A DNA stretch of 64,000 bases, from positions 124,001-188,000 of the forward strand of contig NZ_UWOE01000001.1 in NCBI RefSeq assembly GCF_900604355.1. The letters run 5' to 3'. Source of the stretch: Luxibacter massiliensis (GTDB lineage: Bacteria; Bacillota; Clostridia; Lachnospirales; Lachnospiraceae). The notes under the pieces are model-generated. The model was not told the origin of the DNA. It saw only the letters and a program-made list of their open reading frames with translations, and did no database searches. Below are positions 49,906 to 59,405 of this stretch, one piece after another. Numbering within the stretch: position 1 is the first letter of the stretch; each line of letters opens with the position of its first letter. A program made the position numbers and the translations under genes.

Positions 49906-50799
49906 ATGAATGCAAAGCTGAAAAATAATGGGATGTTAATGTTGACAGCGCTGATCTGGGGAAGCGCTTTTGTGGCACAGAGTGTGGGGATGGATTATAT
50001 TGGGCCATTTACCTTTAATTCTGTCCGGTGCCTCCTGGGAGGACTTGTACTTCTTCCTCTTATATGGTCAATGGAGAAAAAAAGAGGAGAGGATATTGGG
50101 GATAGGCCAGCGGAAAATAAAAAATTACTCTGGGCAGGAGGGGTTAGCTGTGGAATAGCATTAGGGATTGCCAGCTCCCTGCAGCAAGTGGGGATTCTAT
50201 ATACCAGTGCTGGAAAGGCAGGGTTTATAACGGCATTGTACATTTTGATTGTCCCTGTCTTAGGTGTTTTTCTGGGCAACAGGGCAGGTATAAGAATATG
50301 GATAGGCGTAGGTTTAGCCACAGCGGGGATGTATTTTCTCTGTATCAAAGAAGGTTTTTCTATATCAAAGGGGGATTTTCTGGTGGTACTGTGTGCAGTT
50401 ATATTTTCTCTCCATATTTTAATGATTGATTATTTTTCACCCAAAGTAGATGGAGTAAAAATGTCCTGCATTCAGTTTTTCGTCTCCGGCATTCTCTGTG
50501 CAGTGCCTATGTGCATAGTAGAGAAACCATCGGCAGATGCCATCTTAGGAGCATACCTGCCGCTACTATATGCAGGGATATTGTCCTGCGGAGTAGCATA
50601 TACACTGCAGATTATTGCGCAAAAAAATACGAATCCCACAGTAGCCTCACTTATACTGAGCCTGGAATCCGTATTTGCAGTCCTGACAGGATGGCTTGTC
50701 CTGCATGAGACGCTTACAGCCAGAGAAATATTGGGATGTGCCCTTGTTTTTGGGGCGATTATTCTGGCGCAGCTGCCAGAGAAGGCTTCTGTCTCATAA
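49906..50799 (+). CDS. EamA/DMT family transporter
   Basis: 297 residues, about ten membrane helices in two repeats (LTALIWGSAFVAQSVGMDYIG and AVIFSLHILMIDYFSP). ESVFAVLTGWLVLHETLT is the conserved end of the second EamA repeat. Such proteins export or import small metabolites. Its 3' end overlaps the convergent HAD gene by 41 bases. Confidence 0.88.
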   Translation: MNAKLKNNGMLMLTALIWGSAFVAQSVGMDYIGPFTFNSVRCLLGGLVLLPLIWSMEKKRGEDIGDRPAENKKLLWAGGVSCGIALGIASSLQQVGILYTSAGKAGFITALYILIVPVLGVFLGNRAGIRIWIGVGLATAGMYFLCIKEGFSISKGDFLVVLCAVIFSLHILMIDYFSPKVDGVKMSCIQFFVSGILCAVPMCIVEKPSADAILGAYLPLLYAGILSCGVAYTLQIIAQKNTNPTVASLILSLESVFAVLTGWLVLHETLTAREILGCALVFGAIILAQLPEKASVS

Positions 50800-51598
50800 A
50801 CGTATTAACTACATGCAGGATACCGTCGTCATCATTGGAGCGGGTGATAAAATCAGCAGTCTCCCGCACTATTTTTTGGGCATTTTCCATGGCCACCCCC
50901 AGGCCGGCATATTCAATCATAGAAATATCATTATAGCCATCTCCGCAGCAGATCATCTGTTCAGAGGACATCCCAATGCTGCTGAGAAGCTTCTGCAGGG
51001 AATAGGCTTTGTCTATATTCTGGGGCATAATCTCCAGAAAATAGGGTTCAGAACGATAAATATTTAACAGTGAATGAAAATGGCCTTTAAGAATGGGCAT
51101 CACTTTCTCAAGTATAGGGGGCGCTCCTGTGACCAGAAGCTTGTTGATTGGGAATTGTATATAGCTGGTAAAGTCAGCCAGCTGCCTTACTGCCATTTTG
51201 TTGATAAATGCTTCCTTTTGTGTATATTCGTTTACAGAAATGCCGGATAAAATGTTATCTCCTTCATAGGTCAACAGATCCAAGCCTGAAATAGAAGAAA
51301 TAAGCTCATAAATAACTGGGATAACATTTTTAGGGAGCGTCCGGTTGTATATATCCGTCCCATCAAGGCACCTTGTTATCCGCGCTCCATTGAAAGAGAG
51401 GATATAGCTCCCGTATTTCTGCAGTTTAAGCTTCCTGGCCAGAGGGAGCACCCCGTTTATAGGGCGTCCGCTGGCCAGGACTACTTTTTTGCCTTCTTCT
51501 TGAATGGTGAGCAGAGCCTTTCTTGTGGGTTCAGTAAGCTCTTTTTTGGAATTGGTCAGTGTGCCGTCCAGATCTAATACCAGCATTTCATATTCCAT
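50759..51598 (-). CDS. Cof-type HAD-IIB phosphatase
   Basis: 279 residues. LDLDGTLTNSKKEL (motif I), VLASGRPINGV (motif II) and CCGDGYNDISMIEYAGLGVAMENA (motif IV) are classic Cof-type. It dephosphorylates sugar phosphates or similar; substrate unknown. It lies three bases after murF, so they probably form one operon with ddl. Confidence 0.9.
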   Translation of the reverse strand: MEYEMLVLDLDGTLTNSKKELTEPTRKALLTIQEEGKKVVLASGRPINGVLPLARKLKLQKYGSYILSFNGARITRCLDGTDIYNRTLPKNVIPVIYELISSISGLDLLTYEGDNILSGISVNEYTQKEAFINKMAVRQLADFTSYIQFPINKLLVTGAPPILEKVMPILKGHFHSLLNIYRSEPYFLEIMPQNIDKAYSLQKLLSSIGMSSEQMICCGDGYNDISMIEYAGLGVAMENAQKIVRETADFITRSNDDDGILHVVNTFMRQKPSLAAAPE

Positions 51599-51600
51599 AT

Positions 51601-52977
51601 TTACCCCTGCCTTTTCTTTAGTTCTTCTATAATTTCTGGAAATTTCATGCCGTGGGAAGCTTTTATGAGAACTGTGTCCCCCTTCTTTAACAGTTCATCT
51701 GCCTGCTCCAGAAATTCCTCTTTTGTCTCAAAGTAATAAATCTCCATAACAGGATTTTCAAAAGCAGCGCCTCTGGCAGTTTCCTCAGATAATTCTCCAA
51801 TGCAGATGAGGGTAGTGATTCCGGACTTGGCCGCATGTCTGCCCACATCATAATGCATCTTACGTTCTGCGGGCCCCAGTTCGAACATATCACCGAGGAC
51901 TGCGGCCGTTCTTCCCTCTGCCTGGGAAAGTATGTCGAGGGAGGCCGTCACGGAAGCAGGATTGGCATTATAGCAGTCATCTATCAGAGTGTAATATCCA
52001 GTGTCGATTAGATTGCCCCGTCCCGCAAGGGGGGCAAGAGCCTCGATCCCTTCTTTTATTTCCTCATCATTCATCCCGAGTGCACGTGCCACCGCGACTC
52101 CAGCCAGAGCATTATAGACCATATGCTCGCCGGGTATAGAGATATGTGCGTGGAATTTAGAGTCTGGCGTGCAGAAGTCAGCTGAAGTCCCCTTAAGTCC
52201 CTGGGTTTCTATATTTTCAGCATGATAACTGTGCTCTCTGTTGAGGCCGAAGAATACAGGGATGATCCTGTTGGCAGGAGTGACGGTAGATAGCATATCA
52301 TCATCACCGTTTAAAATGATACTCCCCTGGGGATCCATATATAGGAACATTTCAGTCTTAGCTTTAAGTATGCCTTCCCGGCTTTTCAGCTGCTCAAGAT
52401 GGGCACAGCCAATGTTAGTAATCACACAGATATCTGGCCTTGCTATTTTTGCTAAACGCTCCATTTCGCCGAAATCACTAATTCCCATTTCCAGTACGGC
52501 AATTTCATGCTCTTCCCGTACATTGAAAATAGTCAGGGGCAGGCCAATCTCGTTGTTAAAATTCCCTTCGGTTTTCAAAACATTAAACTTGCGGGAGAGT
52601 ACAGAGGCAATCATCTCTTTAGTGCTTGTTTTCCCCACGCTGCCGGATATTCCCACCACCTTCAGGTGAAGGGAGCGGCGGTAATGTTCTGCGATATCTT
52701 TGAGCGCCTGGGTGCAGGAATTCACTAAAATGTAGGGATATGATGGGGTTTCAATTCTCTTCTCAGAGACTGCGCAAAGTGCTCCCTCCCGGATGGACTG
52801 GGGGATAAACATATGTCCATCCACACGGTTGCCACGGATTGCAATAAAAAGGCAGTCCCTTTGGATTTTCCGGCTGTCAATGGTGACGCTGCTCACTTCT
52901 TTATAATAGCTGTCCTCATCCCCATAATAAACACCTCCGCATGCCACGGCGATTTCTTTTAATGTCATATTTTTCAT
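51601..52977 (-). CDS. murF: UDP-MurNAc-tripeptide--D-Ala-D-Ala ligase
   Basis: 458 residues. ATP loop GSVGKTSTK (112-120), NNEIGLPLTIF, and DCYNANPASVTASL are Mur ligase signatures, the last specific for MurF. It adds D-Ala-D-Ala to the wall precursor in the cytosol. It follows ddl, which makes D-Ala-D-Ala, by 16 bases. Confidence 0.95.
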   Translation of the reverse strand: MKNMTLKEIAVACGGVYYGDEDSYYKEVSSVTIDSRKIQRDCLFIAIRGNRVDGHMFIPQSIREGALCAVSEKRIETPSYPYILVNSCTQALKDIAEHYRRSLHLKVVGISGSVGKTSTKEMIASVLSRKFNVLKTEGNFNNEIGLPLTIFNVREEHEIAVLEMGISDFGEMERLAKIARPDICVITNIGCAHLEQLKSREGILKAKTEMFLYMDPQGSIILNGDDDMLSTVTPANRIIPVFFGLNREHSYHAENIETQGLKGTSADFCTPDSKFHAHISIPGEHMVYNALAGVAVARALGMNDEEIKEGIEALAPLAGRGNLIDTGYYTLIDDCYNANPASVTASLDILSQAEGRTAAVLGDMFELGPAERKMHYDVGRHAAKSGITTLICIGELSEETARGAAFENPVMEIYYFETKEEFLEQADELLKKGDTVLIKASHGMKFPEIIEELKKRQG

Positions 52978-52993
52978 GGTATCTAACCGTCCT

Positions 52994-54049
52994 TTATTGA
53001 TATCTCGCTTCCAGTGATTCCTTTATAATAAGTTCACACAGGTCGCCGTATTCTATTCCAGCTGCTTTAGCCTCTTTAGGGAGAAGGCTGGCAGCAGTCA
53101 TGCCTGGAAGAGTGTTGATCTCCAGGCAATAAAGATTTTCGTGACTGTCCAGAATAAAGTCTGCACGGCCGTATACGTTTAGCTTTAAGGCATGGTATGC
53201 TTTAACAGTCAGTTCTTTCATACGCTCGGAAATCTCTTCGCTGATATCGGCCGGGCATACTTCTGCAGTTGCACCGTCCTGATATTTGTTGGCATAGTCA
53301 AAAAATCCTGTTTTAGGGATGATTTCGATGGGGGGCAGGGCCTTTCCACCTATAATGCCGCATGCAAACTCGCGCCCCTGGATATAGGACTCTATGACGA
53401 CTTCATCTTCGTATTTAAAAGAACGCTCCAGTGCCGTATCATATTCTTCTTCGGTTTTAACAATAAAGACGCCAATGCTGGAGCCGCCAGAGCATGGTTT
53501 GACCACCAGTGGGAGTTTCAGGCCCAGAGTCTCCAGGTTTTTATCTGGGGCAGACTTATGGAGGCTGGTTCCTGCCGGGGTGTCCACCTTGGACTGCTGG
53601 AATATTTGTTTCGTGAAGCCTTTGTCCATGGCAACGGCGCAGCCTAAAGAATCAGGCCCTGTGTATCTGATGCCAAGCAGGTCGAAGGTAGCCTGTAATT
53701 TCCCGTTTTCTCCCTCTCCTCCGTGAAGTCCCAGGAACGTAATATCAGCCATACGGCAGAGCTCAATGACATTGGGCCCAAGGAAGCAGTCAGACTGGTC
53801 GGGCCGGGATGCCTTTACGGCATCAATATCAGGTTCGGCGGTAGTAATATTTCCTGCAATCTCCAGGCCATGGCCGGGCAGGGTAAAGATTTCTTCAAGT
53901 CTATCTGGATCATATGGGTATCCGTAAAAGACATCCAGCAGAAATGCGTCATGACCCTTTTCCAGTAATGTCTGGCATATGCCTGCGCTGGAGGATAAAG
54001 ATACGTCGCGTTCAGTGCTGAGTCCTCCAGCTAAAACTATGATTCTCAT
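52994..54049 (-). CDS. ddl: D-alanine--D-alanine ligase
   Basis: 351 residues, ATP-grasp fold. LAGGLSTERDVSLSS (N-terminal substrate site), VVKPCSGGSSIGV (ATP), EFACGIIGGKALPPIEI and YCLEINTLPGMT (metal site). It joins two D-Ala residues for peptidoglycan. SD AAAAGGAGATTTTAGAAA. Upstream of murF in one operon. Confidence 0.95.
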   Translation of the reverse strand: MRIIVLAGGLSTERDVSLSSSAGICQTLLEKGHDAFLLDVFYGYPYDPDRLEEIFTLPGHGLEIAGNITTAEPDIDAVKASRPDQSDCFLGPNVIELCRMADITFLGLHGGEGENGKLQATFDLLGIRYTGPDSLGCAVAMDKGFTKQIFQQSKVDTPAGTSLHKSAPDKNLETLGLKLPLVVKPCSGGSSIGVFIVKTEEEYDTALERSFKYEDEVVIESYIQGREFACGIIGGKALPPIEIIPKTGFFDYANKYQDGATAEVCPADISEEISERMKELTVKAYHALKLNVYGRADFILDSHENLYCLEINTLPGMTAASLLPKEAKAAGIEYGDLCELIIKESLEARYQ

Positions 54050-54168
54050 TTTCTAAAATCTCCTTTTCATTCATAAATCTTGTTGGATATGTTAGCGCCC
54101 TTCTGCGTGTGAGGGCATAGATTGGAATTCCCCGGCCCCTGTGCCGGGCCTATTCTTTGGCAGGGAAG

Positions 54169-55617
54169 CTATCGGCTTAATTCATCCAGCAGGGCAGCTT
54201 TTGTATCGTAAAGCTTTTGCGATAAATCTACATATATGGGGTGAGGGTAAAACAGACGCTTTGTCTCATCCCAGAGAGTCTCTTTTTCCTGTTTACAATA
54301 TTCGGCAATCTCCATTACAGAAGGGGAATCATATACGCATTCTCCATGAATAAATACAGGCTTCAAAATCTCACGCATTGTATAAGTCCCACCCGGGAGC
54401 CTTGTCTTTTTCCAGGTCGCATTTGGGTCAAAGAGCAGAAGCTCCTCGCAGGTGTCATAAGACTCATTGGCAAAACAGATTAAATCTGCACGTATCTTTC
54501 CAGTTTCTTTATCATATACACGGTAGATTGTCTTGTTGCCGGGATTCGTAATTTTTTCTGTGTTTTCTGAAATTTTAATTTTGGGGACGAATTCACCTGC
54601 ACTATTTTGTATGGCTGCCAGTTTATAGACGCCGCCAAAAGACGGGCAGTCTTTGGAGGTGATTAGGTTCGTGCCCACGCCCCAGGAGCCGATGGCAGCG
54701 CCCTGCATTTTAAGGTCATGTATCAAAAGCTCGTCCAAATCATTTGAGGCGGCAATCACAGCATCTGTAAAACCAGCATCATCCAGCATTTTACGGGCTT
54801 TTTTGGAGAGATAAGAAAGGTCTCCGCTGTCCAGGCGTATACCGTAGGATTTGGGGTGTTTGCCCTCACTGCGCATTTCACTGAATACCCGGATTGCATT
54901 AGGCACACCGGATTTCAGGGTATCGTAGGTGTCCACCAGGAGGGTACAGGAATCGGGGTAAAGCCGTGCATATTCCCGGAATGCTGTATATTCATCCTTA
55001 AAACTCATAATCCAGCTATGTGCATGCGTTCCCATAACCGGGACATTAAAGAGTTTACCGGCCAGCACGTTAGATGTACCTACGCATCCGCCAATCATGG
55101 CAGCCCTGGCCCCATAAAGCCCTGCATCCGGACCCTGGGCCCGGCGCAGGCCGAACTCCATAATTCCATCGCCCTGTGCTGCAAATACAATGCGGGATGT
55201 CTTAGTGGCAATGAGGGACTGATGGTTTATAATATTTAAAATTGCAGTCTCAATAAGCTGAGCCTCCATGATGGGGGCAATGACCTTCACAAGAGGTTCT
55301 TTTGGGAATATAACAGTCCCCTCTGGAATGGCATAAATGCTTCCGCTGAAGTGGAAGCCGCTCAGATAGTGGAGAAAATCTTCACTGAATATACCCAGGC
55401 CTCTTAAATAGTCCACATCCTCATATGAAAAGTTAAGGTTCTTAATGTATTCGATCACCTGTTCAAGGCCGGCCATGATGGAATAGCCTCCTTTATTTGG
55501 ATTCTCACGGAAGAATACATCAAAGACAACGGTTTCATTTTCCTGAGTTTCAAAGTATCCCTGCATCATTGTAAGCTCGTACAGGTCAGTCAGTAATGTA
55601 AGATTCTGCACACTCAT
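54169..55617 (-). CDS. pncB: nicotinate phosphoribosyltransferase
   Basis: 482 residues from ATG 55617, which follows AATAAGGAGAATATT. TLLTDLYELTMMQGYF is the standard start; FGLRRAQGPDAGLYGARAAMIGG and GIRLDSGDLSYLSKKARKML are the nucleotide-binding and catalytic blocks. It makes nicotinate mononucleotide from nicotinate and PRPP for NAD. An upstream in-frame extension to 55803 is poor coding sequence and is rejected. Confidence 0.93.
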   Translation of the reverse strand: MSVQNLTLLTDLYELTMMQGYFETQENETVVFDVFFRENPNKGGYSIMAGLEQVIEYIKNLNFSYEDVDYLRGLGIFSEDFLHYLSGFHFSGSIYAIPEGTVIFPKEPLVKVIAPIMEAQLIETAILNIINHQSLIATKTSRIVFAAQGDGIMEFGLRRAQGPDAGLYGARAAMIGGCVGTSNVLAGKLFNVPVMGTHAHSWIMSFKDEYTAFREYARLYPDSCTLLVDTYDTLKSGVPNAIRVFSEMRSEGKHPKSYGIRLDSGDLSYLSKKARKMLDDAGFTDAVIAASNDLDELLIHDLKMQGAAIGSWGVGTNLITSKDCPSFGGVYKLAAIQNSAGEFVPKIKISENTEKITNPGNKTIYRVYDKETGKIRADLICFANESYDTCEELLLFDPNATWKKTRLPGGTYTMREILKPVFIHGECVYDSPSVMEIAEYCKQEKETLWDETKRLFYPHPIYVDLSQKLYDTKAALLDELSR

Positions 55618-56674
55618 AATATTCTCCTTATTAAAACTTAGCTTACAGCCAGTTGTTCTTCTGCTAAAAGGTTTCCTAATCCATTGAAGGTAGTATAGCA
55701 CATGTAAAAAAAAAGTAAAAGAAAACAGGATGAATTTCGTGATACAAAGGCAGAAAGGAAAAAACGGCGGTGTTATCCATCCATACCTCACTGTGCTTCT
55801 CATTCGATATAAAGCACAAATGTAATAAATTGAGTTTGAAAGAGAGAAGGGAGTGTGGAAATACCGGTCAGTATTTTTGTTTGCAGTATTTCAATTACTG
55901 GCAGTCCCACTTATTGTGCACGCTCTGGCGTCCCAGTTTCGGCCCCGTATGCTTGCAGCTGGGTTTCTGGTTTACTGCACCTTCAAGCCATTGGCAAGCG
56001 GTGGGGTGTGAGTTCTGAGATACCTTATCGGACGGAGTCCGCCCGCCCCTTTGGGGCATACTTTATGGGGTGCCCTTTGGGTATACCCCTTAGGTATGTT
56101 CCCGGATTTGGCCAGGTATGGGAGGATTGTAAAAGACGCAATTGTGCATGGTGCATAAAATAGACCTTGTCAATTCGGCAGTAGTGAATGAGGACTTTAC
56201 TTTTTTGATATGCTATACTGACAACAAAGCCAATGCGAGCTGTTTGTTTGAGCTTGCATTGATTTTACTCCCCCAGGCAACGAGCTAAGGGACATGTTTG
56301 CATGTCTATTTGGCCGCCGCGAGGGTCTAATACCCCGATGCTTGCATCGCCGCTAGTTTGATGCCCCGTATGCTTGCATCGGGGTCTTTGGCTTATGATA
56401 TAAGGGTTCAGGTATATGATAAAATCCTTTGGGCGGAGCCGCACAGATGGGTCCTGCCCAGCGATATATTAGGTATGTGCCATTGAAAACCTATTTGCTG
56501 AGACGAATATTTGTAGGGCAGTTTCAGATAGTGAGAGTTTAAAGTATGCGTCTGCCGGTATGAGACATGGCTTTTAAAAGCCGCCTAAGGGACTGCTGAG
56601 AAAGTCGCTGTACTATATGGGGAAAGCAGCTTTGAATAAAATAAGGTATTGGAAAAGAGAGGAGAAGTAAAACT
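55618..56674. other. 1-kb intergenic stretch without a supported gene
   Basis: Short ORFs here have low-complexity, repeat-derived sequence and no recognisable domain. The stretch has repeated GCCCCGTATGCTTGCA units (55942 and 56363), a related CCCCGATGCTTGCATCG (56333), and a hairpin with 10-bp arms (56232-56260, one mismatch) followed by GATTTTA. It may be a decayed element or an untranslated RNA; nothing decides between them. Confidence 0.5.
55942..56378. repeat. GCCCCGTATGCTTGCA repeats
   Basis: Identical 16-base units at 55942-55957 and 56363-56378, and a related CCCCGATGCTTGCATCG at 56333-56349. The last unit pairs with CGATGCAAGCAT-type sequence around it to form stems. Confidence 0.6.
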
Positions 56675-57613
56675 ATGTTAATGAAGCAGATTATCGAGGC
56701 GTACGATGTATTGGACAGCAGTTATGTGACGGGGGAAACGGTGGAGGAGTACCTCCGCACAATCCAGCCGGATGCAGATATTACGGTTTATGAGCTGCAA
56801 GGGCCTAAAGGGTCAACAGATATGCTCAAGGTACGCATTCCCGGCAGCAATGGGAAGACGAAAGGGGGCAGCGCGCCTACTATCGGACTTTTGGGGCGCC
56901 TGGGGGGGATAGGCGCACGGCCGGAGCGCATTGGCTTTGTGTCTGATGGAGATGGCGCCCTTGCAGCAGTAGCCCTTGCGGCAAAGCTTCTGGATATGCA
57001 GAATAAGGGGGATGTTTTAGATGGGGATGTATTTATCTCTACGCATATTTGTCCGGATGCACCTACCGCCCCCCATGATCCAGTCCCATTTATGGGTTCT
57101 CCGGTGGAAATGTCCCAGGTAAATAAAGAAGAGGTGTCAGATGAATTGGATGCAATCCTTTCTGTAGACACAACCAAAGGAAACAGGGTGATTAACACAA
57201 GGGGATTTGCTATTTCACCTACTGTCAAGGAAGGCTATATTCTCAGGACATCCGAGGATTTGCTCGATCTGATGCAGATTACTACGGGGAAGCTTCCTTT
57301 TGTATTCCCGCTGGCAACACAGGACATCACTCCCTATGGAAATGACCTGCATCATCTGAACAGTGTACTGCAGCCATGCACTGCCACAAACGCGCCGGTG
57401 GTGGGGGTTGCGATCACGGCAGAAACGATGGTGCCCGGGTGTGCAACTGGGGGAAGCCATGCAGCGGATGTGGAGGAGGCCGCCCGGTTTATGCTGGAGG
57501 TGGCAAAGGCATTTGGACGTGGGAAGTGTCAGTTTTATGATGAAGATGAATATGAGAGAATACAGAAGCTGTACGGCCCCATGAAGCATCTTCAGACTCT
57601 GGGGCAGGAGTAA
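56675..57613 (+). CDS. DUF1177 domain protein
   Basis: 312 residues. LGRLGGIGARPERIGFVSDGDGALAAVALAAKLLDM, THICPDAPTAPHDPVPFMGSP and PGCATGGSHAADVEEAARFMLEV match the DUF1177 family. Function is unknown; metal or amino-acid metabolism is often suggested by neighbours. First gene of a three-gene operon with aroM-like and M29-type peptidase genes. SD AGAGGAGAAGTAAAACT. Confidence 0.85.
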   Translation: MLMKQIIEAYDVLDSSYVTGETVEEYLRTIQPDADITVYELQGPKGSTDMLKVRIPGSNGKTKGGSAPTIGLLGRLGGIGARPERIGFVSDGDGALAAVALAAKLLDMQNKGDVLDGDVFISTHICPDAPTAPHDPVPFMGSPVEMSQVNKEEVSDELDAILSVDTTKGNRVINTRGFAISPTVKEGYILRTSEDLLDLMQITTGKLPFVFPLATQDITPYGNDLHHLNSVLQPCTATNAPVVGVAITAETMVPGCATGGSHAADVEEAARFMLEVAKAFGRGKCQFYDEDEYERIQKLYGPMKHLQTLGQE

Positions 57614-57654
57614 AGCAGGGTACACTTGTCCCGTAAATACAGGAGGTATTTCGT

Positions 57655-58341
57655 ATGAAAATAGGTGCAATTACAATCGGCCAATCTCCAAGAGTGGACG
57701 TGACAGCAGATATTATGGATATATTTAATGGAAATGCAGAGCTTATCCAGGCCGGGGGATTGGATGGTCTGACGAGAGAAGAGATTGAGAAATTTGCGCC
57801 CCAAGAGGGGGATTATGTACTTGTCTCAAGATTAAACGATGGCAGTTCTGTTACATTTGCTGAGAAATATATTCTGCCTAGGCTTCAAGAAGCTGTAGAC
57901 AGGATGGAGGCAGAGGGGTGCAGGCTTATTATGATGTTCTGTACCGGCAGTTTCCCCAAGACTCTTACTGCCCATAATATTCCACTGATTTATCCTTGCG
58001 AGATTTTGGACAGGCTGGTTCCTTTAATGAGCAAGGCGTCGGATATCATTTGTATGACACCGTCACCCCTTCAGATAGAACAGTCAGAAAAGAAATGGAA
58101 GGAACATGTGAGAAACGTCAAGGCAATTGCGGCATCTCCTTACGGGGATTGGGAGGCTCTGGAGCAGGCCGCAGAGGAGGCTAAAAAGCTGGGCGCTGAC
58201 TTGATCGTACTCGACTGTATTGGATATACACAGAAAATGAAGGAATTATTTATAAGAAAAACAGGTAAGCTGGTGGTTCTGCCCAGGACATTGCTGGCGA
58301 GAGTTGTTTCTGAGATGACGGATATCGGGAAGAAGGGATAA
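57655..58341 (+). CDS. AroM family protein
   Basis: 228 residues. IGAITIGQSPRVDVTADIM is the family's opening motif; LIMMFCTGSFP and LIVLDCIGYTQKMKELF are its core. AroM proteins resemble Asp/Glu/hydantoin racemases (paired Cys residues), here C105 and C187 region. A racemase-like role is inferred. SD ACAGGAGGTATTTCGT. Confidence 0.87.
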   Translation: MKIGAITIGQSPRVDVTADIMDIFNGNAELIQAGGLDGLTREEIEKFAPQEGDYVLVSRLNDGSSVTFAEKYILPRLQEAVDRMEAEGCRLIMMFCTGSFPKTLTAHNIPLIYPCEILDRLVPLMSKASDIICMTPSPLQIEQSEKKWKEHVRNVKAIAASPYGDWEALEQAAEEAKKLGADLIVLDCIGYTQKMKELFIRKTGKLVVLPRTLLARVVSEMTDIGKKG

Positions 58342-58345
58342 ATAT

Positions 58346-59290
58346 ATGGTTAGATTAGTTAAAATAGCTGAAGGGGTCTTGACGGCATGTCTGGATGCAA
58401 AAGAAAATGAGTCTGTCTTGATTGTAACAGATGATACTAGGGTGGAAATAGGGAAGGCTCTATACGAGGCGGCTAAAAATCTGGGATGTGAGGGGATGCT
58501 TCTGACTATGAAGGAGAGGGAGCTAAGTGGTGAAGAACCTCCTAGAGCTGTGGCAGAAGCAATGAAGGGTGCGGACATTGTGATCGCACCTACAGCCAAG
58601 TCGCTGACACATACAAATGCCAGGATCCAGGCTGCCGCCGCTGGGACAAGAGTAGCTACAATGCCTGGAATTACAAGGGAAATGTTCAGCCAGGGGGCCA
58701 TGACTGCTGATTATGCAAAAGTGGAGGAGCTGACAGATAAGATGACTGACATGCTCACAGCCGCAGATAGGGCACGGATAGAAAAAAATGGAAAGTTGCT
58801 GAATATCTCATTAAAAGGCAGGAATGGTGTTCCCAGTCCGGGGGTATATAAAGAGCCGGGAAAATGTGGGAATCTGCCTTCTGGAGAGGCATATATTGCC
58901 CCGCTGGAAGATGGTTCTGACGGTGAAATGATAATCGATGGATCCATGGTAGGTATAGGGAAACTTAAATCTCCCCTGCACATGGTAATCTCGAAGGGCA
59001 GACTGTGTTCGGTGACCGGAGAAAAAAGTGAGAATCTGGACATTCTCCTTAAAAATAAGGCAAATGGAACTCTATGCGAGCTGGGTATAGGTACAAATGA
59101 AGCTGCCATCTTAAATGGGATTATCCTGGAGGATGAAAAGGTCTACGGAACAGTACACATTGCGTTTGGGACGAATACTTCCTTTGGAGGAACTAATAAG
59201 GCTGAGTGCCATATGGATGGAATTATCCTGAAACCCACACTTTATTTAGACGATATACTTGTAATGAAAGACGGGGAATTTATAATATAG
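58346..59290 (+). CDS. M29-type aminopeptidase-like protein
   Basis: 314 residues. GELGIGTNEAAILNG-type sequence (CELGIGTNEAAILNGIILEDEKVYGTVHIAFGTN) and SFGGTNKAECHMDGI with the metal His/Asp match the metal site of aminopeptidase T (M29) and the related NicX. The N-terminal half is short compared with classical M29. It starts four bases after aroM stop. The operon suggests use of unusual peptides or amino acids. Confidence 0.78.
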   Translation: MVRLVKIAEGVLTACLDAKENESVLIVTDDTRVEIGKALYEAAKNLGCEGMLLTMKERELSGEEPPRAVAEAMKGADIVIAPTAKSLTHTNARIQAAAAGTRVATMPGITREMFSQGAMTADYAKVEELTDKMTDMLTAADRARIEKNGKLLNISLKGRNGVPSPGVYKEPGKCGNLPSGEAYIAPLEDGSDGEMIIDGSMVGIGKLKSPLHMVISKGRLCSVTGEKSENLDILLKNKANGTLCELGIGTNEAAILNGIILEDEKVYGTVHIAFGTNTSFGGTNKAECHMDGIILKPTLYLDDILVMKDGEFII

Positions 59291-59294
59291 TTTA

Positions 59295-59334
59295 AAAGGG
59301 GACAGTCCCTTTTGCAAAAGGGACTGTCCCCTTT
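59295..59334. repeat. dispersed palindromic repeat, copy 2, bidirectional terminator
   Basis: A 40-base perfect palindrome (AAAGGGGACAGTCCC, TTTTGCAAAA, and complement) between convergent M29-type and plsC genes. Its inner 32 bases are identical to 45409-45440. Confidence 0.85.
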
Positions 59335-59405
59335 GAACTCCAAAGTCAGAATATTCTGAATAATCCTTATTTCTTCACAGGTTTGCTGTGCTGTATATAT
59401 CAAAA

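Noticed and set aside
55618..55803. N-terminal extension of the nicotinate phosphoribosyltransferase
   Set aside because: The family start (LTLLTDLYELTMMQGYF) and a good SD are at 55617; the extension is Phe/Leu-rich non-coding-like sequence.
55770..56163. Short plus-strand ORFs in the 1-kb gap
   Set aside because: No SD, no domain, and they overlap repeated non-coding motifs.
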